A DNA stretch of 15,581 nt. It comes from CAZFLD01 sp964519835 (GTDB taxonomy: Bacteria > Spirochaetota > Spirochaetia > DSM-27196 > CAZFLD01). Below are positions 6,711 to 13,580 of the stretch, one piece after another. The notes beneath the pieces are model-generated. The model was not told the DNA's origin. It was given only the letters and a program-made list of their open reading frames with translations, and made no database searches. The position numbers and the translations under genes are program-made. Position 1 is the stretch's first letter. Each line of letters opens with the position of its first letter. Location: the NCBI GenBank assembly GCA_964519835.1, contig CAZFLD010000088.1, positions 1 through 15,581 on the forward strand. Direction: 5' to 3'.

Positions 6711-7669
6711 ATGCCCTCTTCGCCAAGCCAATGGGCCAATTTGTTAGTCAGGAGTATCAGGATACCTGCGACTAGTGACTGCCATAGGCCGATAGCGGTC
6801 GTGTAGCTATACGCCCCACCCCTAATTCCGACGCGATAGATGTATGTACTGAACACGTCCGTAGAGCTGCGAATGATGTCGCTCGAGAGGATGTATATCT
6901 GGGTGAACCCAACATCAAGGATGTTGCCAACCGAGAGAATAAAGGTGATCACGACTATGTGCTTCACCGACGGGATCGTGATGCCGATCATCTGGCGAAA
7001 GCGACCGGCGCCATCCATGATGGCTGCCTCGTACAGTTGCGGATCAATGCTGGAGATTGCTGCGAGGTAAATGATCGATCCCCAGCCGAAGTTCTTCCAG
7101 ATGTTGGATCCAACATAGATCGGCAAGAAGGAAGCGGCCTCGGCGAGGAAGTAGCGAGGTTCAGCGCCTACCAAACGAAGGAACCCGTTTACCGGTCCGC
7201 TCAAGGACAGAACTGATATTACGAGTCCGCCACAAACGGCCCACGAAAAGAAGTGCGGCAGATAGGTGACCGTTTGGATGAATCGCCGATATCGACTTCG
7301 CACTATCTCGTTCAAGAACAAAGCGAAGATGATCGGCGCGGGGAACCCAAAGAGCAGCGAGCTGAGACTGAACTTCAGCGTATTGAAAAGAATCCTAAAG
7401 AACCGCGGATCGCGAAACATCACTGTGAACCACTGGAATCCGACCCAGTCGCTACCGTGTATGCCCTTGGTTAGCCGAAAATCCTTGAACGCAATGACCA
7501 GCCCATACATCGGGTAGTAGTGGAAGACCAGGTAATACCCAATAACCGGCAGAAGCATCAGGTAGAGCCAGACATACTTGCGAATATAGGCTCGACCCTG
7601 CATCCAGGAACGCGGAAGCCTCTTACTGATCGTTGCCCATCCGGCGGCGGGTGCGGCGTTTTTGCTCAT
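6704..7669 (-). CDS. ABC sugar permease, LplB-type
   Basis: A 321-residue permease, the first of the pair. After a charged cytoplasmic N-terminus (1-30), transmembrane helices follow, beginning with VWLYLMLLPVIGYYLVFHYYPMYG, the characteristic first helix of LplB-like proteins. The EAA loop lies at about 213-236 (LYEAAIMDGAGRFRQMIGITIP). It forms the translocation pore with the next gene's product. The start ATG 7669 has GGATAAGG a few bases upstream. No ATP-binding subunit is encoded in the window. Systems of this class often share one MsmX/UgpC-like ATPase encoded elsewhere. The gene follows the glycosidase gene by 86 bp, in which I see nothing beyond the ribosome site. Confidence 0.93.
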   Translation of the reverse strand: MSKNAAPAAGWATISKRLPRSWMQGRAYIRKYVWLYLMLLPVIGYYLVFHYYPMYGLVIAFKDFRLTKGIHGSDWVGFQWFTVMFRDPRFFRILFNTLKFSLSSLLFGFPAPIIFALFLNEIVRSRYRRFIQTVTYLPHFFSWAVCGGLVISVLSLSGPVNGFLRLVGAEPRYFLAEAASFLPIYVGSNIWKNFGWGSIIYLAAISSIDPQLYEAAIMDGAGRFRQMIGITIPSVKHIVVITFILSVGNILDVGFTQIYILSSDIIRSSTDVFSTYIYRVGIRGGAYSYTTAIGLWQSLVAGILILLTNKLAHWLGEEGIW

Positions 7670-7755
7670 TTAGGCCTTATCCTCTGTAGCGCGGTTCCAA
7701 TGCGGAATACCAACGGCAGCAGGAAATCTGAAAGCGGCGCACGTACACAGCCATA

Positions 7756-9024
7756 CTATTTGCCCTCCGTTCTGGCGTCTTTCTCGATGGTTCTTCCGTC
7801 GGCGAGGCGAATCACCGCCTTCCACTCCTCGGGCTGAGCGCCGATCGTGACAGCACGCTGACGCCAGTCCGACACGTAGTGGATCGAGTACGGCTCGTCG
7901 TAGGCTGTGTAGTATGGCGACCCATTTCGATAGAACTGCACGTAGTCGATAGTCTCCGGCTGCATGCTCGCGAGACGAATCCACCTCTCGCGATTGTACG
8001 TCATCTCCGGCTCAAACCCTTGCAGGTAATACCGATTCTCGAAAGCCGGCTCGGGCTTGTCGATTCCAACGATCTTTGCCATTCGCAGGGCGAAGAACGT
8101 GTCTTCACCACGCAGGACACCCCAGCGAACCGGAGGCTCTTGTTTGGTCATGTTGTTGTAGTATCCCCAGGAGGTGTGCGTGTGGTCCGCCACGACCAGC
8201 TGACCGATCGCTTGCGAGTCTTCGTTGCAGATGATTGGTTTGTCTGGTGCCCACTCCTGGGCCCGACGGACCAGGTTGTACAGCTCCTGCCGCGTCTGGC
8301 TGTTCCCGTGGATTAGGACCACGTCGCTCGCCTCGGCGACCTCTTTGGCGATATGACCTCCGCCACCGCTCGAACCGACGGCCATGCCCCCGGACTCCTT
8401 CCTGGCGAGGTCGATGAGCATCGCCATGCCCTCCGGCTCCTGGATGATCGGATGACTATCGAAGGCGCTGATGTTGTGTTCGTTCGCAACCTCAATGAGC
8501 ACGTTAGTGTAGCCGCCTTCGCGCAGGAACCGGCTCGCGGTGGTAAGAGCCGTCCTGACCGCGCGCCCGTCCTTGAGCCGCTTCGTCTGAGCACCGTAAA
8601 AAAACGAGACGATGGCGACCATTCCGAGCGAATCGGCCGCGCGGATCAATCGATCGAGGCGACCAGCGTATGCCGAATCGAGGTTCAATCCGTCCGCCGC
8701 GAATGGATTGTTATCGATTGTTTCGTTATCCACGGTAAAGCACGGACCGCCGCCTTGGATACCCACGGTGAAGGCCCGAAGCCCGTAATCGTACCATTCG
8801 GGGAGCGCCGCGATGAGCCGGTCGGTGTGGTCTTCCGGGTCCCACACATCGAAACCGAATCGTGCGAATCGACGCGGATCGGCGGCATCGTCAAAAATGC
8901 CCTGGATGAATCGGGCATTAAACAGCAGTCCGTGAGATTGAGACCGGGAACCGGGTATGTCTGAATAGGTGAGCGCGCCGTTGAGCTCGATGTTCTCGCG
9001 TTTGATTCTCACGGTGGTGCTCAC
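7756..9024 (-). CDS. Putative intracellular clan GH-A-like glycosidase
   Basis: A 422-residue protein predicted to be a (beta/alpha)8 retaining glycoside hydrolase. The proposed catalytic acid/base is E182 in IEVANEHN (the Asn-Glu pair typical of clan A). The proposed nucleophile is E268 in KPIICNEDS, 86 residues later, a normal spacing. No signal peptide is present, so it should act in the cytoplasm on an imported glycoside. I recognise similar uncharacterised proteins (start …FNARFIQGIFDD…, …WDPE…F…GLRAFTVGIQGG) but no named family or activity. The start is GTG 9024, with AAGGAG six bases upstream. An upstream in-frame ATG at 9093 is rejected because its codons would be the operator and promoter DNA. 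It is first in the operon with the transporter genes, so the four products likely serve one substrate. Confidence 0.8.
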   Translation of the reverse strand: MSTTVRIKRENIELNGALTYSDIPGSRSQSHGLLFNARFIQGIFDDAADPRRFARFGFDVWDPEDHTDRLIAALPEWYDYGLRAFTVGIQGGGPCFTVDNETIDNNPFAADGLNLDSAYAGRLDRLIRAADSLGMVAIVSFFYGAQTKRLKDGRAVRTALTTASRFLREGGYTNVLIEVANEHNISAFDSHPIIQEPEGMAMLIDLARKESGGMAVGSSGGGGHIAKEVAEASDVVLIHGNSQTRQELYNLVRRAQEWAPDKPIICNEDSQAIGQLVVADHTHTSWGYYNNMTKQEPPVRWGVLRGEDTFFALRMAKIVGIDKPEPAFENRYYLQGFEPEMTYNRERWIRLASMQPETIDYVQFYRNGSPYYTAYDEPYSIHYVSDWRQRAVTIGAQPEEWKAVIRLADGRTIEKDARTEGK

Positions 9025-9072
9025 GCGGTGCTCCTTCGGGACTGCGTTTATGCATGCAGAACCTGTATCTTG

Positions 9073-9092
9073 AATACAGTATACATTATGCA
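9073..9092. promoter_or_regulatory. Operator 1 (GntR candidate site) at glycosidase operon
   Basis: Sequence AATACAGTATACATTATGCA. It equals the site at 9409-9428 in 18 of 20 positions and shares the GTATACA core with the gntR upstream site. It covers the -10 box of the minus promoter, so binding would block transcription. The adjacent CTGTAT (9063-9068) forms a further inverted pair with ATACAG (9074-9079). Confidence 0.6.
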
Positions 9093-9113
9093 CCAGACTT
9101 GCCGGGCCGTCAA
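9085..9113 (-). promoter_or_regulatory. Promoter of the glycosidase-transporter operon
   Basis: On the minus strand TTGACG (9113-9108), exactly 17 bp, then CATAAT (9090-9085). This is a good sigma-70-like pair. The gene start at 9024 leaves a leader of about 55 nt. The -10 lies inside operator 1. Confidence 0.65.
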
Positions 9114-9377
9114 CCGAAAGTTTCCGGGTTTTGCCCCACCGTGATCGGAGCAGCTCGTATACCGGATCGGGGGCCTTCGGCCCGGTTCAAGCGCAAGGCA
9201 GGGCTCGAGGGCCACCGGCACGTCAAGCTCATACGTCCCAGCCTTGAGAGGACACGGTCGAATCGAGCGCAAATCGTCTTCGCCCTCCGCACGACACGCG
9301 GTAGTCCGGCAGGTCGAGTGATTAACGGGGCCGGATGCAGCCGGTCGCCCCGAATTGCAGGCACGAGTCGTGAGTGT

Positions 9378-9406
9378 TTGACAGCCGGCGCCATCCGTGA
9401 TAGTAA
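9378..9406 (+). promoter_or_regulatory. Promoter of the split-transketolase operon
   Basis: TTGACA (9378-9383), 17 bp, TAGTAA (9401-9406). The -35 is perfect and the -10 is moderate. Operator 2 begins two bases after the -10, so a bound repressor would sit on the start point. The leader to ATG 9630 is about 215 nt. Confidence 0.55.
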
Positions 9407-9408
9407 CC

Positions 9409-9428
9409 AATACTGTATACAATATGCA
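9409..9428. promoter_or_regulatory. Operator 2 (GntR candidate site) at transketolase operon
   Basis: Sequence AATACTGTATACAATATGCA, 18 of 20 identical to operator 1, in the same orientation and centred on GTATAC. Its position at the predicted transcription start suggests repression of the plus operon by the same regulator. Confidence 0.6.
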
Positions 9429-9633
9429 AAGAACGAAGCCGGTTGCCAGCGTATCGACAGCGTACTTTCTCACTGAGCGGCGAAGACTCCGGAAACGACG
9501 GCAGCCTGGACGTGGAAACCCGTTGTCGTCCTCACGAAATCGAGGCCGAGTAGCCGAATACGAGCACGCAATCCAACACATCCGTGAAGCGCTCGATCGG
9601 GCGCTGTCGCTTCGGAGGGAAACAACAGCATGA
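9424..9633 (+). CDS. Possible small leader ORF, 69 aa, unrecognised
   Basis: An open frame from ATG 9424 to a TGA at 9631-9633 overlaps the transketolase ATG by four bases (ATGA). The product is basic in the middle (TERRRLRKRRQPGRG) and ends in a possible amphipathic helix (VAEYEHAIQHIREALDRAL). The start has no ribosome site and lies in operator 2, very close to the predicted transcription start. I recognise no family. It may be a chance frame, a decayed gene, or a small peptide coupling translation to the next gene. Confidence 0.2.
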   Translation: MQRTKPVASVSTAYFLTERRRLRKRRQPGRGNPLSSSRNRGRVAEYEHAIQHIREALDRALSLRRETTA

Positions 9634-10472
9634 ACGTTACCCTGGAAAAGCAGGACACTATCGACCAGCTGAGAGTGAAGGCTCAGCAGATCAGGCTGCT
9701 CGTGCTCGAGATGGTCTACCGGGTGCAGTCGGGACACATTGGCGGTTCGTTTAGTGAGGCCGAAATCCTCGCCGCGCTCTACTTTCGCCTGCTTCGAATC
9801 CGGCCGCACGACCCGAAGTGGTCCGATCGCGACCGGATGATCCTTTCCAAAGGCCACGCCTGCCCCGGGCTCTACGCGACGCTCGCACTACGAGGCTACT
9901 TTCCCGTGGAGACGCTGTGGACGCTGCGGCAGTTCGGCAGCCCGCTGCAGGGGCACCCCGTGATCAAGTGCCCAGGGATCGACATGACGACCGGGTCGCT
10001 CGGTATGGGCTTCGCGATCGGGACCGGCATCGCGCTTGAGGCCCAGGTCTCCGGAAAGGGATACGACGTCTTCACGATCCTCGGCGACGGCGAGATCAAC
10101 GAGGGCATCATCTGGGAAGCCGCGGGCACCGCGAACAAGTACCGTCTCGGCAATCTCGTCGCGGTCGTGGACCGCAACACGGTCCAGAACGACGGCGCGT
10201 GTGACGAGATCATGCCCATGGAGCCGATCGACGCGAAGTTCCGGGCCTTCGGGTGGACCGTCGAGAAGATCGACGGGCACGACATGGCGGCGGTCGTCGC
10301 CGCGCTCGAACGCGGGCGTGCGCACCGCGACAGCCCTTACTGCATCGTCGCCTATACGGCGAAGGGGAGAGGGGTGAGCTTCATGGAGAACAACGCGTAC
10401 TGGCACGGCAAAGCACCAAGCGCGGAGCAGTACACCACCGCTCGTCGGGAGCTCGAGGACACGCTGATATGA
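9630..10472 (+). CDS. Transketolase-like protein, N-terminal (TPP-binding) subunit
   Basis: A 280-residue protein equal to the N-terminal half of transketolase. It shows SGHIGGS (H36, substrate/cofactor site), SKGHACPGLYA (73-83), and the thiamine diphosphate-Mg motif GDGE (152-155) through N183. It should form a heterotetramer with the next gene's product and transfer two-carbon ketol units. In the cell it would cleave a ketose derived from the imported sugar. Split transketolases with separate N and C chains include the apulose-4-phosphate transketolase AptAB and sulfosugar enzymes. The sequence alone does not say which substrate applies. Ribosome site GGAGGG lies ten bases before ATG 9630. 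The stop overlaps the next start (ATGA), ensuring equal production. Confidence 0.92.
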   Translation: MNVTLEKQDTIDQLRVKAQQIRLLVLEMVYRVQSGHIGGSFSEAEILAALYFRLLRIRPHDPKWSDRDRMILSKGHACPGLYATLALRGYFPVETLWTLRQFGSPLQGHPVIKCPGIDMTTGSLGMGFAIGTGIALEAQVSGKGYDVFTILGDGEINEGIIWEAAGTANKYRLGNLVAVVDRNTVQNDGACDEIMPMEPIDAKFRAFGWTVEKIDGHDMAAVVAALERGRAHRDSPYCIVAYTAKGRGVSFMENNAYWHGKAPSAEQYTTARRELEDTLI

Positions 10473-11440
10473 ACGGCAACGATCGCCGTCCCGCCGCCAC
10501 TCCGACGCGGCGCGCGTTCAGCGAGTCGCTCGTCACCTACGGTCGCCACGACCCCGACTTCTGGGTGCTTGAGGCAGACATCGGTACATCGACCTATACC
10601 TGCCTCTTTGGCGACGAACACCCGGAGCGCTACTTCAATCTGGGGATCGCCGAGCTCGGGCTATTCGCGACGGCAGCGGGCATCGCCTCGAGCGGCCGCA
10701 GCGTCGTCTGCGCCGGGTACGGCGTGTTCATCACGATGCGCGCGATCGAGGCGATCCGCTCGTTCATCTGCTATCCCCGCCTGGACGTGAAGATCCTCTC
10801 CTCGCACGGCGGGATGACCGCCGCGATCGACGGCGTGACCCACCAGGCGACCGAGGACGTCGCGGCGATGTCGCAGCTGCCCGGGATGCACGTGCTCTGC
10901 CCGGCCGACACCGTCGCCGCACGCGCCTGCGTCGAGACGAGCTTCAGCGTGCACGGGCCGGTCTTCAATCGGCTCATGCGCGACCCGCTCTTCGACATTT
11001 ACGAGGAAGGCGAAAACTTCCCCTTCGGCGGTTCGAAGCTTCTGCTCGAGGGGGCCGATGTCACGATCGTGAGCTACGGCGACATTGTCTTTCAGGCGCT
11101 CGCCGCGGCGGACGAGCTCGCCAAAAGCGGCCTCTGCGCCGACGTGATCGATCTCTACAGCATCAAGCCATACGACCGCGAGGGGGTACTCGCGAGCATC
11201 CGCAAAACCGGCGCACTCGTCGTGGCGGAGAACCACCAGGCGCGCAATGGCGTAGGCTACGAGCTCGCCCACCTCTCGCTCACCGAGCACCCAGTTCCCT
11301 TTGCGGGGCTCGGCCTCGAGGACACCTTTGCCGAGAGCGGCGCCTACGCAGAGCTCATCGACAAGTACGGAATCGCTGCGCGGCACATCGCCCGGGCCGC
11401 GCGCGCGGTGATCACAAAGAAGACGGGCCCCAAGGAGTAG
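10469..11440 (+). CDS. Transketolase-like protein, C-terminal (Pyr) subunit
   Basis: A 323-residue partner of the preceding gene, covering the pyrimidine-binding and C-terminal domains. The cofactor-activating glutamate is E62 in FNLGIAELGLF (consensus N.GIAE). SSHGGMTAAIDGVTHQATEDVA and the C-terminal domain starting near residue 190 (GADVTIVSYGDIVFQAL…, then GALVVAENHQARNGVG) match the family. Length is normal for split forms. The start ATG 10469 overlaps the N-subunit stop by four bases, and the codons and spacing look like one transcription unit. Nothing is missing among visible catalytic positions, so the pair looks functional. Other 1-deoxyxylulose synthase-like enzymes share these domains, but the gene split and context favour a catabolic transketolase. 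Confidence 0.92.
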   Translation: MNGNDRRPAATPTRRAFSESLVTYGRHDPDFWVLEADIGTSTYTCLFGDEHPERYFNLGIAELGLFATAAGIASSGRSVVCAGYGVFITMRAIEAIRSFICYPRLDVKILSSHGGMTAAIDGVTHQATEDVAAMSQLPGMHVLCPADTVAARACVETSFSVHGPVFNRLMRDPLFDIYEEGENFPFGGSKLLLEGADVTIVSYGDIVFQALAAADELAKSGLCADVIDLYSIKPYDREGVLASIRKTGALVVAENHQARNGVGYELAHLSLTEHPVPFAGLGLEDTFAESGAYAELIDKYGIAARHIARAARAVITKKTGPKE

Positions 11441-11442
11441 TC

Positions 11443-12408
11443 ATGCCGAAGTACAGCGTCATCACCGGATTCCTCGGACAGACGAAGGATCGATTTCACA
11501 CCTACAACGCCCGGCGCGACCTCGACGCAAAGCTCGCCACGGCGAAGGATATCCCCGGCTACAGCGCCGTGGAGGTCGTCTACCCCTACGAGACGAAGGA
11601 CCCTGCGGAGCTGACGTCGCTGCTGTTGAAGCACGGTCTCGCGGTGAGCGCGATCAACGTCAACGTGAAGGGCGAACCGGAGTTCGTTGCCGGCGGCATC
11701 ACCTCGCCGAAGAAGGAGGTGCGCCGCAAGGCGGTCGGCTTCATCAACGACGCGATGGACTTCGCCGCCGCGGTCGGCACGAACCGAGTCACGTGCTGCC
11801 CGCTCGGAGACGGATTCGAGTTTCCCTTCCAGACCGATTACCGCCAGGCATGGACCTACCTGTGCGACGCCTTCGGCGAGGGCGCCGGGCACCGGTCGGA
11901 CGTCGTGCTCCACATTGAGTACAAGCCGAAGGAGACGCGCCGCCATTGTTTTATCGGACGCGCCGCCGACGCGCTGTGCCTCATCCATGACGTGGGTGCG
12001 AAGAACCTCGGCGTGACGATCGACTACGGGCACTCGACATACGCGGGCGAGCACCCCGCCACGGCGCTGTCGATGCTCCACTACTCTGGTCATCCCTACT
12101 ACATCCACATTAACGACAACGACAAGACGTGGGACTGGGACTTCTTCACCGGCAGCCACACGCTGCTAGAGTACGTGGAGTTCGTCTACTACATAAAGCG
12201 CTTCGGTTACGACGACTATTTGACGTCGGACACCCACCCGACGCGGTGGGACATAGGCCGAATGTTCGAGATCAACACGCGCCTGACCGACAAGATTTGG
12301 GCGCTGCTGGACACGGTCGGCCTTCGCGAGATCACAAAGCTCATCGACAACGAGGACTACCCGACGACGTGGCAGTTCATCGAAGAGAATGTCCTGGGGT
12401 GGAAGTAG
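11443..12408 (+). CDS. TIM-barrel sugar isomerase/epimerase (xylose isomerase-like)
   Basis: A 321-residue member of the AP-endonuclease-2/xylose-isomerase-like TIM barrels, which isomerise or epimerise sugars using a divalent metal. Likely metal ligands and substrate contacts: E159 in HIEYKP, D194 and H197 in VTIDYGHS, H222/N224/D225 in YIHINDND, and D263 in TSDTHPTRWD. The wording IEYKP…DYGH…(H/Q)(I/L)ND…DT(F/H)P is one I recognise from bacterial sugar-catabolic clusters, without a fixed activity. It begins 2 bp after the transketolase C gene, with AAGGAG six bases before ATG 11443. A role upstream of the transketolase, turning the released aldose into a ketose, is the natural inference. 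D-apiose isomerase is one candidate reaction but unproven. Confidence 0.85.
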   Translation: MPKYSVITGFLGQTKDRFHTYNARRDLDAKLATAKDIPGYSAVEVVYPYETKDPAELTSLLLKHGLAVSAINVNVKGEPEFVAGGITSPKKEVRRKAVGFINDAMDFAAAVGTNRVTCCPLGDGFEFPFQTDYRQAWTYLCDAFGEGAGHRSDVVLHIEYKPKETRRHCFIGRAADALCLIHDVGAKNLGVTIDYGHSTYAGEHPATALSMLHYSGHPYYIHINDNDKTWDWDFFTGSHTLLEYVEFVYYIKRFGYDDYLTSDTHPTRWDIGRMFEINTRLTDKIWALLDTVGLREITKLIDNEDYPTTWQFIEENVLGWK

Positions 12409-12409
12409 C

Positions 12410-12948
12410 ATGGCGAAGAACTACGTCACGCGCAGAATTCCGGATGCCGGGCTCGAGCTCCTGCGCAAGCACGCCGACGTCGACGTAGACCCGCACGATC
12501 GACCGCTCAGCCGCGACGAGCTTCTTGCGGCGATCTCGGACGCCGACGGGGTACTGTCGTCTCTGACCGACCGCATCGACGGAGAGCTCATGGACGCGGC
12601 GCCGCGCGTGAAGGGTTGCGCGAATTACGCGGTCGGCTACGACAACGCGGATGTGGCCGCAGCGACCCAGCGCGGCATCCCGCTCTCCAACACGCCCGGC
12701 GTCCTCCCCGACACGGCGCTCGGCGTCGTCGGCGCAGGGCCTATAGGGACGACGATGGCGCTGAAGAGCCGCGGATTCGGGATGGAGGTCCTCTCCACCG
12801 ATGGGTACCGAAGAGACGTGCTCGAGAGCGAGCTCGGCGCTCGCCGCTATGAATTTGGACCACCTACCTCATCAACACCTCGCGCGGACCGGTGATCGAC
12901 GAGGCCGCGCTCGTGGAGGCGCTGCGGTCAGGGACAATTGCCGGCAAC
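12410..12948 (+). pseudogene. D-2-hydroxyacid dehydrogenase remnant, two internal deletions
   Basis: This matches NAD-dependent glyoxylate/phosphoglycerate-type dehydrogenases, but large pieces are gone. Residues 1-102 read normally (…GCANYAVGYDNADVAAATQ…PLSNTPGVLPDT). The text then jumps in frame to the cofactor motif GVVGAGPIGTTMALKSRGFG (105-124), skipping roughly 55 residues. After ELGARRYEF (to ~12858) another ~55 residues are missing and the frame changes. From 12862 it reads TYLINTSRGPVIDEAALVEA to about 12946. The C-terminus with the catalytic His region is absent. The first frame stops at 12893-12895. It follows the isomerase by 1 bp, so it was once part of the operon, perhaps reducing a glyoxylate- or glycolaldehyde-derived product. 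It is almost certainly non-functional. Confidence 0.85.
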
Positions 12949-13057
12949 GGTCACGGTGATCGCCGTGGCGGCGCCGCAGGCTGTGAGGATGTAGCCCACT
13001 GCAAGATGGAATGGTCGGCGAGCAGCCGCTTCGCGTCGGACGTGTCCAGCACCCAAA

Positions 13058-13069
13058 CTGTATATACAG
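13058..13069. promoter_or_regulatory. Palindrome CTGTATATACAG upstream of toxin remnant
   Basis: A perfect 12-bp palindrome ending 10 bp before the proposed TTG start of the broken toxin gene. It could be that module's old operator and -10. It also resembles the CTGTATAC sites of the sugar operons, but with a different centre (ATAT instead of GTATAC). Confidence 0.35.
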
Positions 13070-13079
13070 CCGACTATCT

Positions 13080-13345
13080 TTGCGACCGGCGAGGTTTGTC
13101 TGGGATGACGGAAAGAACAGGTAGCCGGAAGCCCAACGACAGGAGTCTTTCAAAAGGATTGCCAATCGGACTCTGGAGCGAGACTACCTCGACATAGTCA
13201 AGCACCCGAACCGGGCGAACCAACTATACTCTGTGCCTCGGATTCGCGAGTACACGTGGCTCGTTCCGTTCCGCATTGACGAACAGCGAAGGATCTTTGA
13301 AAACGGCGTTTCCAAGACGCGCAAGCAAGGCGAAGGAGGCGCAAA
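13080..13345 (+). pseudogene. BrnT-like (RelE-superfamily) toxin gene, broken
   Basis: From TTG 13080 the plus strand reads LRPARFVWDDGKNR, then a TAG (13122-13124, probably a former TGG). It continues SFKRIANRTLERDYLDIVKH, then EYTWLVPFRIDEQRRIF to 13298. There the frame slips by one base and continues LKTAFPRRASKAKEA. Joined, this is the full layout of small (~90 aa) toxins with F.WD..KN, DIV.HPN+, YLVPF and IFLKT..PSRKA that pair with ribbon-helix-helix antitoxins. The family name is from memory, and BrnT-like is the nearest label. No antitoxin follows, because an IS91 fragment on the other strand starts at about the point where the toxin ends. With a nonsense codon and a frameshift it is dead. 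Confidence 0.6.
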
Positions 13346-13580
13346 CACCATACCGTAGCACAGCCGAGGGTGGTGGAGAAACAGTGGTCTGAAGGCTGCG
13401 GGGCTTGGTGAACGTGATTATACAATGCGGCACCGAAAGCAAGTGATCAAGGCGCCGCTGTAGCCATACGACGCTCTTCGCTTTGCCGCAGGCAGAACAG
13501 TGTCTGTCACCGCAGCTGCGGCTGAGATCAAAGGCCATGCCGCATTCGCTCCAGTAGACCCGCCGGGTCCCGAGGGCCTG
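13335..13580 (-). pseudogene. IS91-type transposase, N-terminal zinc-finger fragment
   Basis: Read on the minus strand from 13580: ALGTRRVYWSECGMAFDLSR, then SCGDRHCSACGKAKSVVWLQRR, then LLSVPHCIITFTKP. After a frame slip in the RSLQ/LRP region it continues RPLFLHHPRLCYGMVFA. This is the N-terminal zinc finger and following segment of IS91/Y2 transposases (C..CG…SCG.RHCP.CQ..…WL..R…LLPVPY.HVVFT.P…LRPLF…LCYGL.FA). The first zinc cysteine is changed to Trp or lost (YWSEC). The catalytic part is missing. It ends where the toxin remnant ends, and its upstream side meets the 3' end of the hydrolase gene. Confidence 0.75.

Larger units (their letters stand above)
9025..9629. promoter_or_regulatory. 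Divergent control region of the two sugar operons
   Basis: About 600 bp without a convincing conserved gene. It holds the predicted minus promoter (9085-9113), the plus promoter (9378-9406), two near-identical operators (9073-9092 and 9409-9428), and the plus-operon leader with the ribosome site GGAGGG at 9614-9619. The middle (9114-9377) has only short GC-rich hairpins, such as GGGCC-TTC-GGCCC near 9172, and one isolated GTATAC at 9157. The 336-bp spacing of the operators would allow looping (inference). Confidence 0.65.

Noticed and set aside
9025..9093. Longer start of the glycosidase at ATG 9093.
   Set aside because: The extra codons coincide with operator 1 and the leader. GTG 9024 has a strong AAGGAG six bases upstream and starts the family-like text.
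9157..9162. A fourth GTATAC as an additional operator.
   Set aside because: The flanks do not match the 20-bp site, and a bare 6-mer is expected by chance several times in the window.
9048..9857. A 269-codon minus-strand frame across the divergent region and transketolase start.
   Set aside because: It overlaps the well-supported transketolase gene antisense and both promoters. The text is low in family features and reads as a GC-rich shadow.
10661..11386. Long antisense frame opposite the transketolase C gene (and similar at 11344-12159 and 9888-10406).
   Set aside because: These mirror the codon bias of strong plus-strand genes and are rich in Arg, Ala, Val and His. They have no recognisable domain.
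13055..13105. A plus-strand frame reads KLYIQPTIFATGEV, like the PTIF segment of aldehyde dehydrogenases.
   Set aside because: Only about eight residues fit, with no family text before or after. The overlapping frame gives a longer and more coherent toxin match.
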